This document shows, in pieces, positions 21,133 through 30,072 of a stretch of DNA of 64,000 nucleotides (position 1 is its first letter; the number at the start of each line of letters is the position of its first letter). The notes under the pieces are model-generated. The model was given only the letters and a program-made list of their open reading frames with translations, was not told the DNA's origin and did no database searches. Position numbers and translations under genes: made by a program. The stretch is taken from positions 1 through 64,000 of the forward strand of contig NZ_QWLJ01000010.1 in NCBI RefSeq assembly GCF_009917385.1, read 5' to 3'. Origin of the DNA: Roseburia sp. 1XD42-34. GTDB lineage: Bacteria > Bacillota > Bacilli > Bacillales > Amphibacillaceae.

Positions 21133-21329
21133 GGAGACGGGTGAACCGTATAAACTCTCGTTTATTTTATTAGTAGTCAGCTATATACTAGAGATTGGTA
21201 AAATATTCATCTATATGAAAAAGGGTAGTAGAAACGTCGATTTGCTAAAGAAGCTGTCGTCACCCGTATGGAACGCTAAAAAGCAAATAGCGTTAGTGAT
21301 ACATTAAGGATGCTAACTAAAAAAGCCTT

Positions 21330-21720
21330 GCTGTGTATGATATGCTCCCCTTAAGGTAGACAGGATTAAAAAATAAAAACCTGTTATCACCTTAAGGGGA
21401 ATTTTTTATGTCCAATCCATACAAATTTTACTCTAGCCAGTTTAAGTATGAAGTGTTAAAGGCATATAAGAATGAAGATTATACCCTAAAAGAATTATGT
21501 TCAAGATACAGAATTGCGGATGTAAATGATTGAGCTGAGAAATAGGAGAGATACGGTCTCAAAGAATTCAAGTACAAGGAAATCATTATTCTAAAGCTTT
21601 TAAACAAGTAGCTGTGGTGAAGCCGCTAAAAACAGAGTTTAAATCGATTTTCCACGCGGAGCAAGTTCTTCATCCTATGCTATCCTGTCCAAGATTGATA
21701 TTTTTCTATAAAGGTTGGTG
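21330..21720 (+). mobile_element. IS3-type element remnant: terminal hairpin and OrfA fragment
   Basis: CCCCTTAAGGT ... ACAGG (21347-21364) is nearly complementary to CCTGT ... ACCTTAAGGGG (21380-21399) and precedes ATG 21408. That frame (SNPYKFYSSQFKYEVLKAYK, then LKELCSRYRIADVND) is the N-terminal helix-turn-helix of an IS150-like OrfA. TGA follows after 42 codons, and later pieces (KYGLKEFK-like, near 21545) are in shifted frames. It marks the left side of the adaA/biosynthetic region. From 21720 to 21980 I see nothing more. Confidence 0.65.
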
Positions 21721-22000
21721 CGGGAGCATGCTGTATATTTAGGTCAATAGAGAGGACATTTTCTACTCCTAATCATCCTTTTTCTCATTTTTTGCTGATT
21801 TTGATATGTATAAAAATAGCCTAATTTATATCTTGTATCGGCAAAAATTTAAATATTAATAACAGTTGAATGTGTTAGAAGTGGCGAATTGCACTATACT
21901 AAGGACAAAAATTCTTTTGAAATCTTGCTTTCTCATCAACAAAATATAAAATAGTTTTAGAATTATCTTATAATATGACTAAGGAGGTGTAGAAAAAGCT

Positions 22001-22567
22001 ATGGATAACTACCCAATCCAAAATATCCCTCCCGAATATTGGACTGCAATTTCAAATAACGATAGTAGCTTCGATAATCAATTTTACTACGGGGTTAAAA
22101 CAACAAAGATTTTCTGTAGACCTTCATGTAAATCTAGGGTCCCTAATAAAGACAATGTATTTATATTCGAAAATGCACAAGCTGCTTTACAAATTGGATT
22201 CAGGCCATGTAAAAGGTGCAAACCAGATAATATTTTATTACCGAATGAACAATGGATTGAATTGATATGTGAGTGGATAGAAAAAAATTATCATGAAAAT
22301 ATTTCTTTAAATATATTGGCGGATACTTTCCATTCAAGTCCTTTTCATCTACAAAGAACTTTTAATAAAATAAAAGGAGAAAGCCCTTTGAATTATCTCC
22401 AACGAATTAGGGTAAATAATGCTGCAAAAAAATTACAAGAAACTGATCAATCAATACAATTTATATCTTCTTCCGTAGGGTTTCCAAATAACTCTTATTT
22501 CAGTACAGTTTTTAAGAAACATTACAATTTAACTCCAAATAATTACCGGAAAAAATTCAAAACCTAA
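22001..22567 (+). CDS. adaA: Ada-type methylphosphotriester-DNA methyltransferase and AraC regulator
   Basis: ATG 22001 follows AAGGAGGTG. The 188 residues have two parts. The first is the zinc-Cys Ada domain (about 1-85), with C38 and C42 in IFCRPSCKSR and C69/C72 in FRPCKRCKPD; the first Cys accepts methyl from damaged DNA phosphates. The second is an AraC helix-turn-helix domain (about 88-186). The methylated protein activates repair genes. No separate adaB-like O6-methylguanine transferase follows. Instead, 27 bases later comes an ATP-grasp ligase and then an exporter, so adaA looks co-transcribed with biosynthetic genes. The alkA repair gene closes the far end of the cluster. Confidence 0.9.
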   Translation: MDNYPIQNIPPEYWTAISNNDSSFDNQFYYGVKTTKIFCRPSCKSRVPNKDNVFIFENAQAALQIGFRPCKRCKPDNILLPNEQWIELICEWIEKNYHENISLNILADTFHSSPFHLQRTFNKIKGESPLNYLQRIRVNNAAKKLQETDQSIQFISSSVGFPNNSYFSTVFKKHYNLTPNNYRKKFKT

Positions 22568-22594
22568 TATCACAGAAAAAGGAGCGAACAATCA

Positions 22595-23863
22595 ATGGGA
22601 TATAAAAATTATGTTTTACTTTTAGGTGCTGATCAATATTTGAGAGAAAGAGCTTTAGCAGGCATAAGGGAATTAACTCCATATCCAATTTGGACCGCTT
22701 CAGTAGAAGCAAAATACAAAAAAAATAGATATTTTGATTATAACTTGGAAGCTAATCCACAAGATGAAATAAGCTTATTAGAAGCGATTGAAAGACAAGA
22801 ATTAAAAGGATGGTCACCTAAAGCAATAATACCTTTAAACGATTGGACGCTTAAAGTAGCACATAAGCTAAACAAAAAATTAGGTCTTACTAGCATGCCT
22901 GAAAAAGTAATAGAATTATCTAGAAATAAAGATATAATGAAAAATGCATTTTTAGAAAACGGTCTTCCGACAGCCCCGTTTAGATTAATAAATAACGAAA
23001 AAGAATTACTCCTAGCATCTGAAGAGGTAGGTTATCCAGCAATAATTAAGCCTTTTGATTTTGGGGGGAGTGGTGGTGTATATCTTGCTAACCATATCTC
23101 AGAAGCAATGGAGTGTTTAAAGAAGTCGAAGAAAGTAGTAAGTAAATACGCAAATGACTTTGGGATAGATGGTAGTAGTTTTATATTTGAGAAATACATT
23201 AAAAGTGAAGAAGAGATTTCAATAGAAGTTGTTTGTTATGACGGGGAATATAAAGTATTAGCCGTCACTGAAAAATATCTAACACCCGAGCCCAGATTTG
23301 CCGAAATAGGACACTTAGTACCAAGCCATAGGACAGAGGATGAAAATTTAAAAGAAATTGCTTGTAAAGCTTGCGATTCATTAGGAATTACAATGGGGTT
23401 AGCACACGTAGAATTAAAAATACAAAATAATAAACCATGGATTATTGAAGTAGGGGCTAGACCAGCTGGGGATGGAATAATGGACTTAATAGAAAGAGTG
23501 TTTGATATTAATCCTTACAAATTACATGCCGCATCTTATTTAAATATAAACCCTTTTGAATTTTTTTCAACATCTCTAGAACCAAATGGGACAGCAGCAA
23601 TAGCTTTCTTAAAAGCAGAACCAGGAGTTATTAGTAATATTAAGCAACCTATTAACCTTCCTGAAGAAGTAGAGTCGTTATGGATCCATGCACAAATTGG
23701 TAATTTTTCAGAAGAAGGCAAATGCTGGAAAGACAGAGAAGGTGTTATCGAATTATTTTGGGACCAAACTTTTGACTACAAACCAACTCAACCTATACTT
23801 ATATCAGAATATTTATCATCAGAAATATTTACGGTCAAGGAAGTTGTAAAATATCATGATTAA
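22595..23863 (+). CDS. ATP-grasp carboxylate-amine ligase
   Basis: ATG with AAGGAGC. The 422 residues contain an N-terminal pre-ATP-grasp fold (1-110) and the ATP-grasp domain: YPAIIKPFDFGGSGGVYLA (ATP Lys and glycine loop, about 150-165), EKYIKSEEEISIEVV (about 200-215), and HVELKIQNNKPWIIEVGARPAGDG (metal-binding Glu, about 270-295). Family members activate a carboxylate as acyl phosphate and join it to an amine, as in BacD or BtrJ. Overlap with the exporter gene and closeness to the N-N cluster suggest it makes a peptide or amide bond in that product. The substrate is unknown. Confidence 0.85.
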   Translation: MGYKNYVLLLGADQYLRERALAGIRELTPYPIWTASVEAKYKKNRYFDYNLEANPQDEISLLEAIERQELKGWSPKAIIPLNDWTLKVAHKLNKKLGLTSMPEKVIELSRNKDIMKNAFLENGLPTAPFRLINNEKELLLASEEVGYPAIIKPFDFGGSGGVYLANHISEAMECLKKSKKVVSKYANDFGIDGSSFIFEKYIKSEEEISIEVVCYDGEYKVLAVTEKYLTPEPRFAEIGHLVPSHRTEDENLKEIACKACDSLGITMGLAHVELKIQNNKPWIIEVGARPAGDGIMDLIERVFDINPYKLHAASYLNINPFEFFSTSLEPNGTAAIAFLKAEPGVISNIKQPINLPEEVESLWIHAQIGNFSEEGKCWKDREGVIELFWDQTFDYKPTQPILISEYLSSEIFTVKEVVKYHD

Positions 23864-25013
23864 ATATATTTGGTTATCCGGTATATATAGATTCTTTTGT
23901 GGCGCAATAATTTTAGCAATTAACTGGAATTTAGCTATCGGGGACGATAGCAACTTTATATCATTAGCTATAGCTGTTCTTTTTTCATTTATTCCAGCAA
24001 TATTTGTTCCGGTATTATTTAGACAATTGTTTAATAGATATCAAGGGCCGTTTCTAACATCGGTATCATTAATTGGTGTAGTAATTAGTTGTATTTTATT
24101 GAGTAGTTTTTACACATCAAATACTCTACTAATTATGATCAATTTTCTAATATGGATTTTCTTTTTTATGATGGAAACAACTTGGGAGACATGGTTTGTT
24201 GATTTGTCAAAAAATTATTCAGAAAAAGCCGTTTCTAAATATAGTTCGATATCCATGACCGTTAATCAAGTCGCCTTGATGTCTGGTCCATTAGCTGCGC
24301 CACTTATAATTGATAATTTATCTTATGAATTATTTTTTTACTTGATGGCTTTAACATTCTTCTCCGTCTCAGTTATGTCATATTTCCAAAAGGTACCAAA
24401 CAATGGGAATGAGGTTACTAATATGGAGGGTGATACTAAAAAAATAAACTTATATTTATTTTTTTCATTAGTTCTGGTATGGCCAACCCTAGGAAGCATT
24501 AACTTTATGTTACCAGTATATGTGACTATTAATCACGGTAATATGTTAAATGTTGGAATATTAGATGCATGTATTAGTATTGGTATGGCACTAATCGGTA
24601 TTGTTTTCTCGACACTAAAAGTGAATGACCTACGAATAAGAACGGTACTATCAGTTACATCTATTTTAGCTGGATTTACTACATGGTGGTTCAGTGGATA
24701 TTCAATAGTTGGTAACGCCATTGGTATTCTATTACTAGGATTCGGTTTCGGTGGGTTAAGAATCATGATAAGGTATGTATTGGCAAGAAATTATACCCCT
24801 CAAGATGTAGCAAAATTAGTATCGAGGGCTAACGCTCTGTCATTACCGATATTAGGGATTGTATTAGCAACTGTCATGATTTCTATAAGACATACTTGGA
24901 CAGCACCTTTTATTCTATCAACAATTATGTGTATGTTTCTGACACTAGGCTTAATGTTTGAGCAGAAAAGAAAAGAGCAGAATCAATATCAGGAATCAAA
25001 TTTAGCGAAATAA
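23856..25013 (+). CDS. MFS exporter, probably for the cluster product
   Basis: The start overlaps the ATP-grasp gene by eight bases. The 385 residues form about 11-12 hydrophobic helices with a MFS-like central loop, and residues about 90-115 (FFMMETTWETWFVDLSKNYS) resemble TetA/MefA-type efflux proteins. There is no signal for a specific substrate. Its position in the adaA/ATP-grasp run suggests export and self-protection. A terminator follows directly. Confidence 0.8.
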   Translation: MIKYIWLSGIYRFFCGAIILAINWNLAIGDDSNFISLAIAVLFSFIPAIFVPVLFRQLFNRYQGPFLTSVSLIGVVISCILLSSFYTSNTLLIMINFLIWIFFFMMETTWETWFVDLSKNYSEKAVSKYSSISMTVNQVALMSGPLAAPLIIDNLSYELFFYLMALTFFSVSVMSYFQKVPNNGNEVTNMEGDTKKINLYLFFSLVLVWPTLGSINFMLPVYVTINHGNMLNVGILDACISIGMALIGIVFSTLKVNDLRIRTVLSVTSILAGFTTWWFSGYSIVGNAIGILLLGFGFGGLRIMIRYVLARNYTPQDVAKLVSRANALSLPILGIVLATVMISIRHTWTAPFILSTIMCMFLTLGLMFEQKRKEQNQYQESNLAK

Positions 25014-25042
25014 AAAAATGACCATATTAGGTCATTTTTTTA
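25013..25042. terminator. terminator after the MFS gene
   Basis: AAAAAATGACC (25013-25023) pairs with GGTCATTTTTT (25030-25040) over a six-base loop. It is symmetrical, so it can serve both the MFS gene and the minus-strand purU relic. Confidence 0.88.
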
Positions 25043-25430
25043 TTGTTTTATTATAATGGTTTTATTTTCATATACAAAAACCCGGTCATCGATGTGGTAT
25101 TTTATTGCGTCTAGCAGAGTCTCTGATTCAATACCTTTTCCATGTTTTTGGTACTCATTCAGGGTTAATCCTTCAGGTATATGAATCGATTTTTGTGTTA
25201 ATATAGGTCCGTCAGCTAATTTTTCAGTGACATAATGCGCTGTTGATCCAAGGCGATAATATTTACATGTACCCTTGCTAAGACTACAAAATCTATGTTT
25301 TTTTCTTTTAAAAGTTTAAATGCAATGTGATCGTTTTGTTTATTATTAGCTGTTAATTTTAATTGATGAGAAGGTATCCCATATGACTATATTGACTAAT
25401 TATATGAGCATTGAGTATTTAAAATGACGA
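25040..25430 (-). pseudogene. formyltetrahydrofolate deformylase (PurU-like) relic
   Basis: On the minus strand the last 70 codons read GSTAHYVTEKLADGPILTQ, then GKGIESETLLDAIKYHIDD and RVFVYENKTIIIKQ, ending at 25040. This is the C-terminus of PurU-like formyl hydrolases. Just upstream lies IAFKLLKEKNIDFVVLAR in another frame, with about 40 residues missing between. The rest of the gene is absent. It is a dead fragment between the two halves of the cluster; the remaining bases to 25657 hold no other gene. Confidence 0.65.
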
Positions 25431-25657
25431 TATAATTTTAATCTATAATTGTTACCATTCATAATCCATCCCCTCATTTATTTAACCACATTAATTGGAA
25501 ACAACAGAAAATTCTGCGTGGTTTTCAGAATATGTAGAATAAACAACAAAAATGCCAAAAAAAACCAAAGCATTAAAATTCTGACTTCCTTACTATTAAG
25601 ACATGGGTAGTTATTCCAACATATCTTTTGGTGTATGTTTTTAAAGGGGGATGAAAT

Positions 25658-26320
25658 TTGAATGAAAAATACACCTTGCTTTATGATACAAAGGATATAT
25701 TTGATGAAAGAGAAAAATTTCTATTAAGAAAGCTAAAGGTCGTTTTAATGAGTGATTTAAAATTACTTGAAAGAAAAGATCTAGAAAAATATAACATGTT
25801 AATTATATTAGAATCCGACAATCTATCGAAAGGGGAAAATATTAATCAGAAAGGATTTGATAGAGCACATATTTCAATTATTAGAATAAGTCAAGTACCT
25901 AAAGCAGATGTCTTTGAGTTAATTATCAACATTATCAATACACAAATAGACTTCAATGAATTAACCCACATAAGTAATGAGAAAATAATTGAAGCATTAC
26001 TTTACATTGACAATAATCTACAAAATTCTGACCTCAACTTAAAGAGTGTATCAAACTATGTATACTTAAATACTTCATATTTTTCTAGGTTCTTTAAAGG
26101 AGCCATGGGGATTGGATTTAATGACTATATAATACAGCTTAGAATATCAAAAGCTAAACAAATGCTTGCAAATGGACATTTAGTTACAGATGTATGTATG
26201 GCAATTGGTTATACTAATTTGTCTTACTTTTCCCAAATATTTAAAAAGAGGGTAGGAGTAGCCCCTTCCAAATTTAGAAAGCGTTATTATTCAATAAATA
26301 AGGAGGAAAATAATGTATAG
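25658..26320 (+). CDS. AraC-family regulator, first gene of the N-N operon
   Basis: TTG 25658 lies seven bases after AAAGGGGG. The 220 residues have an unrecognised N-terminal part (1-105; LYDTKDIFDEREKFLL and a hydrophobic MLIILES strand recall a degenerate receiver domain, weakly) and a full AraC DNA-binding domain (about 108-210) with SYFSRFFKGAMGIGFNDYI and YFSQIFKKRVGVAPSKFR. It overlaps the N-hydroxylase gene by eight bases, so it is the likely pathway activator and part of the same transcript. Confidence 0.85.
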   Translation: MNEKYTLLYDTKDIFDEREKFLLRKLKVVLMSDLKLLERKDLEKYNMLIILESDNLSKGENINQKGFDRAHISIIRISQVPKADVFELIINIINTQIDFNELTHISNEKIIEALLYIDNNLQNSDLNLKSVSNYVYLNTSYFSRFFKGAMGIGFNDYIIQLRISKAKQMLANGHLVTDVCMAIGYTNLSYFSQIFKKRVGVAPSKFRKRYYSINKEENNV

Positions 26321-27617
26321 AAATTATTATGATCTTATTGGTGTAGGATTTGGCCCAGCTGGAATTGCTTTAGAAACTGCAATTAGAGATGCAGAGGAAA
26401 ATAGTGGGGAGGAGGTTTACAAAAGAGTCTTTTTAGAAAAAAACAGTGACTCTGCATGGCTACCTGAGATGTTATTACCTGGTACAGATATTCAGCATCA
26501 CTTTTTAAGAGATTTTGCAACGCCTCGAAATCCAAGGAGTCAATATACATTTTCAAATTACCTATTTGAAAAAGAAAGATTGTTCACTTTTGGTTTGTTA
26601 GGTCGCCCAAGTCGTACTGAATGGTCTGATTATGTCCAATGGGTGTGTATGAAAATCGATAATAAAGCTCAATTTAACGAAGAAGTTAAGCTGGTTGAAC
26701 CAATAGTTGTAGAGAATTATGTAGAAGGCCTTAAGGTACACACCATAAATAATTTAAATAATAAGAAAAATATTTACCAAACTAAAAGTCTTATCTTGAA
26801 TTCCGGTAGAAAACCCTTTATACCTAGCTTGTTTAAAAATAAACAAGGCGACAAGGTTTTCCATGCAAGTAAGTTTAAAAGTTCAATACAGAATATTAGT
26901 AGTGATAATAATCTTACATTTACGGTAATTGGTTCTGGCCAGAATTCTGTAGAAATAATTCTTTATCTAGCAAATAAGTTCCCAAATTCAAAAATTAATT
27001 CGGTTATTAGACATACAGGTTTTCGACTATATGAACTAGGTCATTTCACAAATGAAGTTTTTTTCCCTGACTTTACAAATTATTTTTACTCCTTAACACA
27101 AAAGGATCGAGATAAACTCTTCGAGCAAATCAAGCATACAAACTATTCAGCAGTCGACGATGATGTCAGCGAGTCCTTATATTGGAAAATGTATGAGGAT
27201 AAGATTAGAGGTGAAGAACAGATAGAATTACATCGTTGTAAAGAAATCATCGATTTATCGGGACATAAAGGTAATTACTTATTAAATATCAAAGACATAT
27301 ATAACAAGGAAGAAAGTTACATTCATACAGATTACATTATTCTGTGCACTGGTTTTTTTGAGGAGGAGTATCCTGAAATTCTTCAACCAATGAAAGAGCA
27401 CCTTAATTATAACAAAGATAATAGCATTCAAGTTTCCAAGGATTATAAAGTAAATACTAAATCTAATGTTAGAGCAAATATTTACCTTAATGGGTTAACA
27501 GAAAGGACCCATGGAATTGGAGATGCGGCTTCTTTTACTATGATGGCTACAAAAGCACAAAGAATACTTGATTCAATAAATAAAAACACTTTGATAAAAG
27601 AAGGTGATTTATTTTGA
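26313..27617 (+). CDS. L-lysine N6- / L-ornithine N5-monooxygenase
   Basis: The 434-residue flavoprotein of the IucD/PvdA class has FAD motif LIGVGFGPAGIALE (about 8-20), the substrate-entry segment DIQHHFLRDFATPRNPRSQY (about 59-78), NADPH motif TVIGSGQNSVEI (about 205-216) and the late LCTGF motif (about 345). It hydroxylates the side-chain amine of lysine or ornithine. No NRPS or IucA/IucC siderophore synthetase is nearby; instead cupin and MetRS-like genes follow in the operon. This points to formation of a hydrazine through the hydroxylamine. I favour lysine because the operon also encodes a DapG-like aspartokinase; that choice is an inference. Confidence 0.88.
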   Translation: MYRNYYDLIGVGFGPAGIALETAIRDAEENSGEEVYKRVFLEKNSDSAWLPEMLLPGTDIQHHFLRDFATPRNPRSQYTFSNYLFEKERLFTFGLLGRPSRTEWSDYVQWVCMKIDNKAQFNEEVKLVEPIVVENYVEGLKVHTINNLNNKKNIYQTKSLILNSGRKPFIPSLFKNKQGDKVFHASKFKSSIQNISSDNNLTFTVIGSGQNSVEIILYLANKFPNSKINSVIRHTGFRLYELGHFTNEVFFPDFTNYFYSLTQKDRDKLFEQIKHTNYSAVDDDVSESLYWKMYEDKIRGEEQIELHRCKEIIDLSGHKGNYLLNIKDIYNKEESYIHTDYIILCTGFFEEEYPEILQPMKEHLNYNKDNSIQVSKDYKVNTKSNVRANIYLNGLTERTHGIGDAASFTMMATKAQRILDSINKNTLIKEGDLF

Positions 27618-28900
27618 AAGTACATTACTCGGATAAAGTCTCACAAGTATGGCCACTGTTTACTAACGTCGCTGTAGACTATGGGAAAGGTGTCCATTTA
27701 TATGACCGTTTAGGTAGGGAATTTATTGATTTTACATCAGGAATTGGGGTTACTAATACTGGTCATTGTCACCCTAGAATAGTTAATGCAATCAAAGAAC
27801 AATCCGAAAAGTTATTACATGGACAAACAACAATCCTATATAACTCAATGTTGGATCAACTATCGTACTCGATTCAAAAGATTTTACCAGAAGAATTGAA
27901 TTGCTTCTTTTTTTCTAATAGTGGAAGTGAGGCAGTAGAAAGTGCTATCAAATTAGTACGTCATGCGACTGGAAAGCCTAATATTATTTGTTTTCAGGGA
28001 GGTTATCATGGTCGTTCTATCGGAGCTCTATCATTAACCACTGCCAAATCAGTATATCGATCGGGTTATCAACCTCTTATGCCGGGTGTATTCGTTAGCC
28101 CTTATCCTTATTTCAAACAATATCAAGAAGAAGATACAGAAAAGAGGACAAAACAATGTTTAGATGAACTGGAACATTTGCTAAACTCTCAATCTTCCCC
28201 AAGTGAAACAGCAGCTATGATCATTGAACCAGTATTAGGAGAAGGAGGGTATGTACCACCTTCCAAAGAATTTATGAAGGGGGTAAGAGAACTATGTAAT
28301 AAGCATGATATACTCTTAATTTTTGATGAAATACAAACTGGATTTGGAAGAACTGGGGAATATTTTGCATTTAAACATTTTGATGTTGTACCAGACATAC
28401 TTGTTATTGCAAAAGGAATAGCTTCTGGATTACCTCTAAGTGGGATAGTCGCAAATAAAAAGCTTATGGATAAATGGATTCCTGGTTCGCATGGTGGCAC
28501 ATACGGACCTAATCCGCTATCTATGGCTGCTGCTATTGAAACGATCAAAGTATTAGAAGAAGAAGATCTTATAAATAATTCTAAGCAGATGGGTAGTTAT
28601 CTATTGTCTGGATTAGAAAAATTTAAAAATGAATATCCCGAAATAGTTGATGTACGCGGAAAAGGTCTAATGGTTGGTTGTGAATTTGTTAATGAAAATG
28701 GCAGTCCTGGGTCTTTAATAGCTGAAGAAGTCAGAAAAGAAAGTCTAGCACAAGGATTAATATTATTGATGTGTGGGCCATACAATCAAGTGATTAGATG
28801 GATACCCCCACTGACAGTAAAGAAAAGCGACATTGATAAAGCTTTAACTATTTTCGGTTCGGCTTTGAAGAATAGTTTAGGTAGAAAAAATGAACTATGA
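27614..28900 (+). CDS. class III (PLP) aminotransferase
   Basis: TTG start overlaps the N-hydroxylase stop by four bases. The 428 residues align with GabT/ArgD/LysN-type enzymes: VTNTGHCHPRIVNAI, FFSNSGSEAVESAIKLVR, QGGYHGRS, LIFDEIQTGFGRTG (PLP-ring Asp) and the Schiff-base Lys in LVIAKGIASGLPLSG (about 268). The family moves terminal amino groups between omega-amino acids and 2-oxo acids. In this operon it could convert aminoadipate semialdehyde released from a lysine-derived hydrazine, or aminate a product intermediate. Both are inferences. Confidence 0.88.
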   Translation: MKVHYSDKVSQVWPLFTNVAVDYGKGVHLYDRLGREFIDFTSGIGVTNTGHCHPRIVNAIKEQSEKLLHGQTTILYNSMLDQLSYSIQKILPEELNCFFFSNSGSEAVESAIKLVRHATGKPNIICFQGGYHGRSIGALSLTTAKSVYRSGYQPLMPGVFVSPYPYFKQYQEEDTEKRTKQCLDELEHLLNSQSSPSETAAMIIEPVLGEGGYVPPSKEFMKGVRELCNKHDILLIFDEIQTGFGRTGEYFAFKHFDVVPDILVIAKGIASGLPLSGIVANKKLMDKWIPGSHGGTYGPNPLSMAAAIETIKVLEEEDLINNSKQMGSYLLSGLEKFKNEYPEIVDVRGKGLMVGCEFVNENGSPGSLIAEEVRKESLAQGLILLMCGPYNQVIRWIPPLTVKKSDIDKALTIFGSALKNSLGRKNEL

Positions 28901-30050
28901 TGTAATAGTTGTTGGGGGAGGAATAGTAGGAGCAAGTATTGCTTTTTATCTTACTAAAACTAAAGGGATTAATGTCTTATTATGTGAAAAAGGGAAACCG
29001 CCAGGTGATGGTGCAACTAGTATTTCTGGTGGGTTAATAAGAGTACATCATACGAATAAAGCAAATCAATATTTGTCTTTTAGAAGTTTACAAATATATA
29101 GGGAGCTTATGAAAAACAGTAAAATGGATTTTGGTTATAATCCAATCGGTTTTTCATTAATTGTTAGTCCCGAATACGTTGAAAATCTAAACAACAATGT
29201 ACAGTATATGAACAAATTAAAGCTACCAACAGTAATTTATTCTCCACAAGAATATAGTTTAAGGGAAAAATTTATTAACGTGGAGAATATAGGTGCTATA
29301 TCTTACGAACCACTTGGGGGATATGGTGACCCAGCAAAATCGAGTATCACTTTCTTGAATGAGGCATTAAAGCAAGGACTTCATTTAATGGAAGGAACAG
29401 AAGTCGAAAAGTTATTAATGAAGAAAGATAAAGTAGTTGGTGTGAAGACGAATTTTGCAAACATCTATTCTAAACAAGTAATAATCGCTTCAAATTTTTG
29501 GAGCAAAAAGCTTACGAAACAACTAGAATTTAACATACCCTTATATACCAAACGATTAGGTGTTGTATTTGCACATACACACAATTATAATGTTCTTTCT
29601 CATTCTTATATCGATGATACTTCTGATACGTACATGAGACCATTTCCCGACGGAAGAATTCTAATAGGAATAAAGTCTTCTGATTGTAATACGAATATTG
29701 ACCATTTAAGCAAAAAAATCCATTATAACGAGGCTGAAGAAGCTCTATTTAGGGCTTCTAAAAGGTTTCCAGTTCTTAGTAAAGCAAAACTTTTAGGTGG
29801 GCGTATTGGATTTGATAGCTATACCCCTGATCAATATCCTATTATTGGACAATCGGAAATAGAAGGGTTGTATCTATCAATAGGTTTTAGTGGAGGAGGC
29901 TACAAAATTGCTCCTGCAGTTGGAGAATTTATAGCTGAAGAAATAACTGAAAATAAAAAAACTAATGAACTTAAGTATTACGGACTGGAACGATTTAAGG
30001 GTTATAATAACACCTATTTTCAAACAAGTAACATGTATAAATATATGTAA
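28890..30050 (+). CDS. FAD-dependent amine/D-amino-acid oxidase family protein
   Basis: It overlaps the aminotransferase by 11 bases. The 386-residue DAO-fold protein begins with the dinucleotide motif VIVVGGGIVGASIAFYL and E34 (LLCEKG) for the FAD ribose. It ends with the DAO C-terminal signature (QYPIIGQSEIEGLYLSIGFS, GGGYKIAP). Relatives include glycine, sarcosine and proline oxidases. In known hydrazine pathways (s56-p1 type) an FAD oxidase of this kind cleaves the lysyl-hydrazine to free a hydrazino acid. I assign that role here by analogy and gene company. Confidence 0.85.
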   Translation: MNYDVIVVGGGIVGASIAFYLTKTKGINVLLCEKGKPPGDGATSISGGLIRVHHTNKANQYLSFRSLQIYRELMKNSKMDFGYNPIGFSLIVSPEYVENLNNNVQYMNKLKLPTVIYSPQEYSLREKFINVENIGAISYEPLGGYGDPAKSSITFLNEALKQGLHLMEGTEVEKLLMKKDKVVGVKTNFANIYSKQVIIASNFWSKKLTKQLEFNIPLYTKRLGVVFAHTHNYNVLSHSYIDDTSDTYMRPFPDGRILIGIKSSDCNTNIDHLSKKIHYNEAEEALFRASKRFPVLSKAKLLGGRIGFDSYTPDQYPIIGQSEIEGLYLSIGFSGGGYKIAPAVGEFIAEEITENKKTNELKYYGLERFKGYNNTYFQTSNMYKYM

Positions 30051-30072
30051 TTATCAAGAAAGGAGAATTGTT

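Noticed and set aside
26313-27617. Hydroxamate siderophore cluster
   Set aside because: The N-hydroxylase alone would suggest it, but there is no IucA/IucC, NRPS, N-acyltransferase or ferric-siderophore uptake gene; cupin and MetRS-like partners fit N-N chemistry better.
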